In this document: piece after piece, positions 6,936-12,163 of the stretch
Layout of the letters: the number at the start of each line of letters is the position of its first letter
Position numbering within the stretch: position 1 is the first letter of the stretch
NCBI GenBank assembly: GCA_003513005.1
Contig: DOTD01000028.1
Span: 1-16,128, forward strand
Length of the DNA stretch: 16,128 nt
DNA from: Desulfotomaculum sp.
Lineage (GTDB): Bacteria > Bacillota > Desulfotomaculia > Desulfotomaculales > Nap2-2B
Direction of reading: 5' to 3'
Made by a program: the position numbers and the translations under genes
Notes under the pieces: model-generated
Told to the model about the DNA's origin: nothing
The model's input: the letters and a program-made list of their open reading frames with translations, nothing else
The model's database searches: none

Positions 6936-7457
6936 TTGTTAACTGTCCGGCCAGGTGGCAAAGAAAACGTAAATTGGAGCGACGGTCTTTTAATTTCTAT
7001 TCTCGTACGATATCCAGAAATAGCCACGATAAATTTTGATCCTGTCGGGCATTATTTAAAATTTTCCTTTATTTCTTCAAAGGTCCTCGAACCCGAATAT
7101 TTTGACCGGATAAAGAAACAAGCGGTGGATAGCATAGAAGTTTTTAACCTTCTTGAAGGGAGAAAATCGAAGGTCGTTGAAATAAATCGCCTTGATTGCG
7201 ACCAGTTAAATATAATAGAAGTCCAGCGTGATCTGGATACACTGGTGCACGAAGAGATTGCCTTGATAGTAAAGCTGGCGCGCGTGCTGCTTGGTGAAAA
7301 TTTGGTTACGGAAGATGCAGACTTAAACCTTGATGACGACCAGTTCTTTCAAGAAGAGATAATCGAATACATGCTTGAAAGCATGAAGGGTTCCAATAGC
7401 GAGAAAAGTTTATTTGCCTTCCGGGAGGAAGACCGCGTCCTGGTATTCAATAAGTAG
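6936..7457 (+). CDS. Unknown acidic protein between rny and ymdB
   Basis: I do not recognise this family. The product has 173 aa from TTG at 6936, which lies 10 nt after GGAGG (6921-6925); a TTG at 6930 would add two residues but is only 4 nt from that site. No signal peptide, membrane helix or catalytic motif is evident. The N-terminal half is mixed alpha/beta in character. The C-terminal part holds a helix around DTLVHEEIALIVKLARVLLG, then a very acidic stretch (EDADLNLDDD), and ends REEDRVLVFNK. It lies alone between the rny terminator and ymdB, with a sigma-H-like promoter upstream. That suggests, but does not prove, a role at the onset of sporulation. The gene is somewhat more AT-rich than recA. 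That it is coding is well supported by the Shine-Dalgarno, length and codon usage. Confidence 0.8.
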   Translation: MLTVRPGGKENVNWSDGLLISILVRYPEIATINFDPVGHYLKFSFISSKVLEPEYFDRIKKQAVDSIEVFNLLEGRKSKVVEINRLDCDQLNIIEVQRDLDTLVHEEIALIVKLARVLLGENLVTEDADLNLDDDQFFQEEIIEYMLESMKGSNSEKSLFAFREEDRVLVFNK

Positions 7458-7512
7458 ACGCCCATGCCCCGCGTAAAGCGGCGCCAGCAGAAAAATGAAA
7501 ATTCATCAATAC

Positions 7513-7574
7513 TAGGGAGGGCAATGCCTTAAATGCGAGGCGATTAATAAGCACGCAGGCAGTTGATCTCCCTA
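7513..7574 (+). other. Possible three-stem RNA element upstream of ymdB
   Basis: TAGGGAG (7513-7519) and CTCCCTA (7568-7574) are perfectly complementary and could close a 48-nt interior. Inside are two small potential helices, GGC/GCC (7520-7522, 7526-7528) and TGCG/CGCA (7534-7537, 7554-7557). It ends 39 nt before the ymdB start codon. It matches no riboswitch consensus I know and has no terminator or obvious sequestration of the ribosome site. Chance pairing is quite possible. Confidence 0.3.
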
Positions 7575-7613
7575 ATGTAAATTGATTCTCAAGGATAGCG
7601 GGAGGAAAATTTT

Positions 7614-8396
7614 TTGCGTGTCTTACTAATCGGGGATATTGTCGGCAGGGCCGGCAGGAGGGCTGTAAAGGAAAATATACCGGAACTGGTTAAACAATTT
7701 GAAATAGATTTTATTATTGCCAACGGTGAAAACGCCGCCGGCGGCAACGGTTTAACCAATGAAGTGGCGAATGAGCTTTTTGCCTCCGGAATCAATGTCT
7801 TAACCATGGGAAACCACGTCTGGGACCAAAAAGAAATTTTTAATTTTATCGACAAAGAAAGCAGGATTGTAAGACCGGCCAATTATCCGGTCGGCGCTCC
7901 GGGAAACGGTGCAAACATATTCAAGAACAAACAGGGTGAGTCCATAGGTGTTATGAATCTATCAGGGCGGATTTTTATGCCCGGCAGCCTGGACTGCCCG
8001 TTTCACAAAGCTGACGAGATTTTAACGAAGCTTAAAAACAAGGTTAAAGCCCTGGTGGTCGACTTCCACGCAGAGGCGACCTCGGAGAAGATAGCTTTCG
8101 GACTCTACCTTGACGGACGTGTTTCGGCGGTTTGCGGGACACATACTCATGTTCAGACAGCCGATGAAAGAATACTTCCGGGCAGGACGGCTTATATCAG
8201 CGACATCGGTATGACAGGCCCGGCCGATTCAATAATCGGTGTGAAAGCCGACCTGGTTATTAAAAAGTACCTCACCCAGCTTCCCAGGCGGTTCGAGGTA
8301 GCCCCGGGACCTTACCAGTTTAATGCCGTAGTAATTGAGATAGATGCACAGACAGGTGAATCCGGAAGCATAGTGAGAATAGCAAATAATGAATAG
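7614..8396 (+). CDS. ymdB: YmdB-family metallophosphoesterase
   Basis: YmdB proteins are dinuclear-metal phosphodiesterases that hydrolyse 2',3'-cyclic nucleotides; in Bacillus subtilis YmdB affects biofilm and motility decisions. The 260-aa product (family about 264) has all the metal and catalytic positions: D8 in GDIVG, E39-N40 in NGENAAGG, N67-H68 in GNHVWD, H152 in FHAEATSEK, and H177/H179 in CGTHTHVQT. It is a soluble cytosolic enzyme. The start is TTG, 8 nt after GGAGG (7601-7605). It lies between the unknown gene and spoVS, the order rny-ymdB-spoVS also found in Bacillus, and may share a transcript with the unknown gene since no terminator separates them. Confidence 0.96.
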   Translation: MRVLLIGDIVGRAGRRAVKENIPELVKQFEIDFIIANGENAAGGNGLTNEVANELFASGINVLTMGNHVWDQKEIFNFIDKESRIVRPANYPVGAPGNGANIFKNKQGESIGVMNLSGRIFMPGSLDCPFHKADEILTKLKNKVKALVVDFHAEATSEKIAFGLYLDGRVSAVCGTHTHVQTADERILPGRTAYISDIGMTGPADSIIGVKADLVIKKYLTQLPRRFEVAPGPYQFNAVVIEIDAQTGESGSIVRIANNE

Positions 8397-8430
8397 TCAG
8401 AATTGACAATTAAATAATTTCTGGATAATA

Positions 8431-8459
8431 AAAGGAATTTTATTACTTACCAAGAATAC
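8431..8459 (+). promoter_or_regulatory. Sigma-H promoter of spoVS
   Basis: AAAGGAATT (8431-8439) fits the sigma-H -35 consensus RnAGGAWWW completely. After 11 bp, CAAGAATAC (8451-8459) carries the GAAT core of the -10 region, with mismatches only at its two outer degenerate positions. In Bacillus subtilis spoVS is a known sigma-H-dependent gene, which supports the call. Transcription would start about 45 nt before the ATG. A weaker sigma-A-like pair, TTGACA (8403-8408) with GATAAT (8424-8429), overlaps just upstream but has a short 15-bp spacer. Confidence 0.65.
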
Positions 8460-8509
8460 TTATGTAAGAAGATTGATTTTTTTCCGGTAAAAAGAAGGAG
8501 GTTTCGACC

Positions 8510-8770
8510 ATGGAGGTGTTAAAGGTAGCAGCAAAGTCCAGTCCAAATTCTGTAGCTGGCGCATTGGCCGGGGTGCTCAGAGAACGGGGCTGCGCGGAAA
8601 TACAGGCAATCGGCGCAGGGGCCCTCAACCAGGCGATTAAGGCAATTGCTATTGCGCGAGGTTTTATAGCCCCCAGTGGAATCGACCTGATTTGCATACC
8701 TGCTTTTACCGACGTAATTATAGATGGGGAAGAAAGAACGGCAATCAAGCTAATTGTTGAACCCCGCTAG
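8510..8770 (+). CDS. spoVS: Stage V sporulation protein S
   Basis: SpoVS is a small, highly conserved protein of the Alba-like fold class. In Bacillus subtilis it is needed to complete sporulation (coat assembly, dehydration) and its loss changes septation behaviour. The 86-aa product is full length and typical: MEVLKVAAKSSPNSVAGALAG at the N-terminus, the GAGALNQAIKAIAIARG motif in the middle and an EERTAIKLIVEPR end. The ATG has a strong AAGGAGG 8 nt upstream. It has its own sigma-H-like promoter and a strong terminator, so it can be expressed as a single-gene unit, though readthrough from ymdB is possible. Confidence 0.98.
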   Translation: MEVLKVAAKSSPNSVAGALAGVLRERGCAEIQAIGAGALNQAIKAIAIARGFIAPSGIDLICIPAFTDVIIDGEERTAIKLIVEPR

Positions 8771-8793
8771 CATTCAGCGACAGGAGTCCATGC

Positions 8794-8823
8794 AACCTGT
8801 TTATTTTTGATAAACAGGTTTTT
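8794..8823 (+). terminator. Intrinsic terminator of spoVS
   Basis: AACCTGTTTA (8794-8803) and TAAACAGGTT (8811-8820) form a perfect 10-bp stem with a 7-nt loop, followed by TTTTT and, after GA, a second T run (to 8830). It lies 24 bp after the spoVS stop codon. Confidence 0.9.
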
Positions 8824-8861
8824 GATTTTTCTGCGGTGAAATTTTTTTTGGAGGGTACGGA

Positions 8862-9851
8862 ATGAACCATCAACTGCACACAAGCAGTGTTATTGTAGAC
8901 GCGCACTGCGATGTTCTGACTGTCCTGGCGCAGGAAAACTGCAGCTTAAAGGAGCGCAGGGACAGCGGGCACGTAGATCTGCCCCGTCTTCGCAAGGGCG
9001 GGGTGAAGGTCCAGTTTTTTGCCGCCTTTATTTCTCCGCAATACAGAGGGAATTATCTTAGAAGGGCAATGGAGCTGTTTGACCGCTTTTATGGCGAATT
9101 GAACGAGTGCAGCGGGGAAATAATGTTGGTGCGAGATTTCGATGATCTTGAAAAGGCTCTTGGACTTGATAAGATAGCCGCCATTCTGACTGTTGAAGGG
9201 GGAGAGGCGCTGGAGGGGCGGATTGAGGTCCTCCGGATGCTTAACCGTCTTGGTGTGCGGTGCCTTACTCTTACCTGGAATGGCCGTAATGAGCTTGGCG
9301 ACGGAGTAGCCGAGGCGTGGACGTATGGCGGATTAACCAAGTTTGGGGTTGAAGTTGTAAAGGAAATGAACTGCTTAAAGATGTTAATAGATGTTTCCCA
9401 CCTCTCGGAAGCCGGATTTTGGAATGTACTGGAAATTTCTACTCAGCCGGTAATTGCCTCGCACTCAAACAGCGGGACAGTCTGTCCGCATCCCCGCAAC
9501 CTGACTGATAAACAGATCAAGGCCCTGGCCACCGGCGGGGGAGTGATGGGCCTTACCTTTGTTCCTGATTTTGTCCACCAGCAGAGCCCGTCTTTAGAAA
9601 AACTCCTTGACCACATTGATTATATAGTCTCCATTGCCGGGCCGGACTGCATCGGGCTGGGCTCTGATTTTGACGGGTATTCCGGGCGTCTGGAGGGCCT
9701 GGGTGATGCAGGTGATTTGCCTGCCCTGACAGAGGGACTCCTCTGCAGGGGTTATAAAGAGGAAGATATCCGCAAGTTCCTGGGAGGCAATTTTTTGCGC
9801 TTGTTTAAGAAAGTCTGGAATGGGAAAACAGGTGAAGGCGTTGTCTGCTGA
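8862..9851 (+). CDS. Membrane-dipeptidase-type metallopeptidase (family M19)
   Basis: M19 enzymes are dinuclear zinc dipeptidases of the amidohydrolase fold, related to renal dipeptidase. The 329-aa product has the full ligand set: H15 and D17 in DAHCD, bridging E112 in VEGGEAL, H180 in DVSHLSE, H201 in ASHSNS, and D269 in GLGSDFDG. No signal peptide is present, so a cytosolic role in peptide or peptidoglycan-fragment recycling is likely; some relatives act on D,D- or L,D-dipeptides. ATG start, GGAGG (8850-8854) 7 nt upstream. Only about 30 bp separate it from the spoVS terminator and no promoter is visible there. Its 3' end overlaps the next gene, implying translational coupling. Confidence 0.94.
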   Translation: MNHQLHTSSVIVDAHCDVLTVLAQENCSLKERRDSGHVDLPRLRKGGVKVQFFAAFISPQYRGNYLRRAMELFDRFYGELNECSGEIMLVRDFDDLEKALGLDKIAAILTVEGGEALEGRIEVLRMLNRLGVRCLTLTWNGRNELGDGVAEAWTYGGLTKFGVEVVKEMNCLKMLIDVSHLSEAGFWNVLEISTQPVIASHSNSGTVCPHPRNLTDKQIKALATGGGVMGLTFVPDFVHQQSPSLEKLLDHIDYIVSIAGPDCIGLGSDFDGYSGRLEGLGDAGDLPALTEGLLCRGYKEEDIRKFLGGNFLRLFKKVWNGKTGEGVVC

Positions 9852-10659
9852 TCTGCATATTCATACTGACGCTTCCGACGGTGATAAATCACCCGCCCAG
9901 GTGGTTCACCTGGCAAAAGCAGCCGGCTTAAAGGCGATTGCCATTACCGATCACGAGACCTCGTCAGGTATTGCTTCCGCCCTGGAAGCAGGCCACGGGT
10001 TATCCCTGGAGGTGCTTCCCGGCGTTGAAATGAGCACCGAGCATAAAGGACGCGAGGTCCACCTGCTCGGTTATTTGATGGATTATACTGATCCTGTTTT
10101 TATGTCTTTTCTTGAACTGCTGAATCAGAAGAGAAGAGAGAGGATTGCTAAGATTGCAGCCAGGTTGCGTGATCTTGGTGTTCAAATAACCCTGGACCAG
10201 ATTTTGGCCGCTGCCGGGAATGGCTCCGTAGGCCGTCCGCATGTGGCCATGGTTCTTATTAAATCCGGCCTTGTCCAGTCTGTTGCCCAGGCTTTTGAGC
10301 AATACCTGGGCACAGGGCGCCCTGCTTATGTCCCGCGGTTTAAATACAGCACAAGCGAGGCTATTCAACTGATCCGCGAAGCAGGCGGGGTTACCGTTCT
10401 TGCTCATCCCATGATTGACAACAGTGAAAGTTTTATTCCCGAGTTCGTTAAAGACGGGCTGCAGGGCCTGGAAGTCTATTACCCCGGGCATAATTCCGAA
10501 ACGATTAGCCGCTTTCTGAAAATCTGCAGATTGTATAACCTGGTTTCTACGGGAGGCTCCGATTTTCACGGGGACAAGGCCGGGCACGGATACATCGGGG
10601 AAGTTACTGTTCCTTACCAGTCGGTTGTGAATTTAAAGAAATGCGCAGGACAAAAATAG
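9841..10659 (+). CDS. PHP-domain phosphoesterase (YciV/TrpH type)
   Basis: This 272-aa protein belongs to the PHP family of trinuclear-metal phosphoesterases. Relatives act as 3',5'-nucleoside bisphosphate phosphatases or 5'-3' exoribonucleases on short RNAs. Motifs present are ADLHIHTDASDG at the N-terminus, AIAITDHET, VLPGVEMST, a late LAHPM and the C-terminal GGSDFHGD. I prefer TTG at 9841, which gives MSADLHIHT as in relatives and is preceded by AGGTGAAGG (9830-9838). An ATG at 9820 would add seven residues without a good ribosome site. It overlaps the dipeptidase gene by 11 bp, so the two are surely cotranscribed. The exact substrate cannot be read from sequence. Confidence 0.92.
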   Translation: MSADLHIHTDASDGDKSPAQVVHLAKAAGLKAIAITDHETSSGIASALEAGHGLSLEVLPGVEMSTEHKGREVHLLGYLMDYTDPVFMSFLELLNQKRRERIAKIAARLRDLGVQITLDQILAAAGNGSVGRPHVAMVLIKSGLVQSVAQAFEQYLGTGRPAYVPRFKYSTSEAIQLIREAGGVTVLAHPMIDNSESFIPEFVKDGLQGLEVYYPGHNSETISRFLKICRLYNLVSTGGSDFHGDKAGHGYIGEVTVPYQSVVNLKKCAGQK

Positions 10660-10709
10660 GAGACACCGCCTTTTTGCAGGTTTGTCAATGTCTATATCGA
10701 AGCGTACGG

Positions 10710-10718
10710 CATATACTA
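10710..10718 (+). promoter_or_regulatory. Possible -10 element upstream of the coiled-coil gene (sporulation-type or sigma-A)
   Basis: CATATACTA ends about 18 bp before the start codon. It contains a sigma-A-like TATACT and also fits CATA-N3-TA, the sigma-K -10 form, and is close to the sigma-E -10. No convincing -35 partner was found: TTGTCA at 10682-10687 is 24 bp away, too far. Low confidence. Confidence 0.25.
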
Positions 10719-10736
10719 AAAAGGAGGTGATTGCTC

Positions 10737-11009
10737 TTGGACGGTTGCGACGAGGTGTGCTACTGGCAGCAGCGGGTAGGGGAACTGGAAGAAAAAGTAG
10801 AACAGCTGAGGCTGAGCCGGAGAGTCCTGCTTAATCTTGTAGAAAAGCTGGAAAAAGAAAGAGTTTGTTCACTTACGCGACTAGAAAAAGAAAACATAAA
10901 ACTGCATTTGGCAAACAATCGTTATGCCCGTTCGTTTGTAAAAAAATATTCAGATTGTCGAGATGGAATCAAAAAAACAGGGAGGATGAAATTCCCAATA
11001 TTTTTCTAA
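10737..11009 (+). CDS. Small coiled-coil protein of unknown function
   Basis: This 90-aa protein has no enzymatic motif. From about residue 10 to 60 it is a heptad-rich, charged helix (GELEEKVEQLRLSRRVLLNL, then LEKERVCSLTRLEKENIKL), predicting a coiled coil. A basic, aromatic tail ends KTGRMKFPIFF. The start is TTG at 10737, with a perfect AAGGAGGTGA (10721-10730) 6 nt upstream; a TTG at 10731 abuts the ribosome site and is unlikely. I recall similar short proteins in Peptococcaceae next to DUF3842 genes, but that is memory, not a search. It could be a structural or regulatory partner of the following gene. The strong Shine-Dalgarno argues that it is real. Confidence 0.72.
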   Translation: MDGCDEVCYWQQRVGELEEKVEQLRLSRRVLLNLVEKLEKERVCSLTRLEKENIKLHLANNRYARSFVKKYSDCRDGIKKTGRMKFPIFF

Positions 11010-11013
11010 GATC

Positions 11014-11041
11014 TTTTCATCTTGAGCGGGTATGATATAAT
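11014..11041 (+). promoter_or_regulatory. Extended -10 sigma-A promoter for DUF3842
   Basis: A perfect TATAAT (11036-11041) is preceded by TGA (11033-11035), making an extended -10. TTTTCA (11014-11019) is a 4/6 -35 match at 16 bp. The predicted start site is near 11048, only 8-14 nt before the possible DUF3842 start codons, so the leader would be very short. Confidence 0.6.
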
Positions 11042-11061
11042 AACTGACTAGGGCGATGAAA

Positions 11062-11484
11062 ATGAGGATTGCGGTTATTGACGGACAGGGCGGAGGCATA
11101 GGCAGGCATATCATGGAAAAACTCCGCCGGGAGCTGCCCGAAAATGTTGAGCTCCTGGCCCTTGGGACAAACTCCGCGGCTACTTCCGTTATGTTGAAGG
11201 CTGGAGCCAATGAGGGCGCAACAGGTGAAAATGCAATAATTTACAATGCTCGAAGGGTCAATCTTATCGTGGGGCCGGTGAGTATTTTAATACCGCATGC
11301 GATGCTTGGAGAATTAACGCCCGGCATGGCTGAGGCGATCGCCTTAAGCCCAGCCCGTAAAATTCTTCTGCCTTTAAGCCGCAATGCATTTGATCTGATT
11401 GGCCTTAGGTCCGAACCTCTCCCCCATTTAATTGCCGAGCTTGTACAAAGAGTTAAAGAATTAGTTGAAAAGGAAGAACGTTAA
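11062..11484 (+). CDS. DUF3842 family protein
   Basis: This 140-aa soluble protein belongs to DUF3842, a Firmicutes family without assigned function. It begins MRIAVIDGQGGGIGRHIMEKL, a beta-strand followed by a glycine-rich loop like those that bind dinucleotides. Later conserved-looking segments are LALGTNSAATSVMLKAGA, GENAIIYNARRVNLIVGP and PHAMLGELTPGMAEAIA, suggesting a small Rossmann-like domain. I chose ATG at 11062 because it gives the usual MKIAVIDG-type start and AGGG (11050-11053) lies 8 nt upstream; an ATG at 11056 adds two residues. It is followed 41 bp later by the histidine phosphatase with no terminator between. Family identity is good; function is unknown. Confidence 0.87.
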   Translation: MRIAVIDGQGGGIGRHIMEKLRRELPENVELLALGTNSAATSVMLKAGANEGATGENAIIYNARRVNLIVGPVSILIPHAMLGELTPGMAEAIALSPARKILLPLSRNAFDLIGLRSEPLPHLIAELVQRVKELVEKEER

Positions 11485-11525
11485 TTATAAAAACGCCGGT
11501 GAAGGTTTTGCTGGGAGGTCTTTGA

Positions 11526-12149
11526 TTGAGTTGCCGTATCTATCTTGTCAGACATGGTCAGACAACCTGGAATGCCGAATTTAAATTCCAGGGACATACG
11601 GATGTGCCGCTTTCCGGGCATGGGATTGAGCAGGCTGAATTTTTGGCCAGGCGTTTAAGAGATTACAAAATAACGGCTTTTTACGCGAGTGATTTATCAA
11701 GGGCTGTAAAAACAGCGGAGATTTTAGCCCAGCCCCATAACCTGCCTGTAATGCCTATGCCTGTGTTAAGGGAAGTCAATTTCGGAAGCTGGGAAGGAAA
11801 GGTTTTTACTCAGGAAGTCAAGGACAAATTGATTGAGTCCGGTAAAAACTGGTGGGACAGTCCTTTCGACGGCTCAGGTTCTCGGGGAGAGTCTTTTGCT
11901 CAGATGTCCGTGCGGGTTAACGAGGCTATCCGGTCGATTGTGGAACGCCATCTGGATGATCAGGAGATAGTCGTCGTTTCCCACGGCGGTGTCATCAGGG
12001 CTGTTGTCGCAGATGTTCTGGGCATGGATCTGGTTTATTACTGGCGGCTGCGTCTGGACAACGCCTGCCTCAACATCATCGATTTCAACTCCCCCGACTG
12101 GGGTACGCTGGTTCTATTCAACGACCTCAGCCACCTTGGTTGCTCTTAA
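11526..12149 (+). CDS. Histidine phosphatase (phosphoglycerate mutase-like)
   Basis: This 207-aa cytosolic enzyme of the branch-1 histidine phosphatase superfamily works through a phosphohistidine intermediate. It has LVRHGQT with R9 and nucleophile H10, R59 in SDLSRAVKTAE, proton donor E83 in LREVNFGSWEG, and H153 in VVSHGGVIRAV. The REVNFGSWEG segment is typical of the CobC/GpmB-like group, which includes alpha-ribazole phosphatase and phosphoserine phosphatases, so the substrate cannot be fixed. No cobalamin genes are nearby to favour CobC. The start is TTG, 7 nt after GGAGG (11514-11518). It sits 14 bp before the penicillin-binding protein gene and is probably cotranscribed with it. Confidence 0.93.
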   Translation: MSCRIYLVRHGQTTWNAEFKFQGHTDVPLSGHGIEQAEFLARRLRDYKITAFYASDLSRAVKTAEILAQPHNLPVMPMPVLREVNFGSWEGKVFTQEVKDKLIESGKNWWDSPFDGSGSRGESFAQMSVRVNEAIRSIVERHLDDQEIVVVSHGGVIRAVVADVLGMDLVYYWRLRLDNACLNIIDFNSPDWGTLVLFNDLSHLGCS

Positions 12150-12163
12150 AAGGAAGGTGGGAG

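Noticed and set aside
10000..10587. Open frame of 195 codons on the minus strand inside the PHP gene
   Set aside because: Antisense shadow of a gene with clear catalytic motifs, and no ribosome binding site.
10649..10686. Terminator between the PHP gene and the coiled-coil gene
   Set aside because: GACAAA and TTTGTC can pair but the loop is 26 nt and no T-tract follows.
12140..12163. Upstream TTG start for the penicillin-binding protein
   Set aside because: It overlaps the end of the histidine phosphatase gene without a ribosome site; GTG at 12164 has AAGGAAGG at good spacing.
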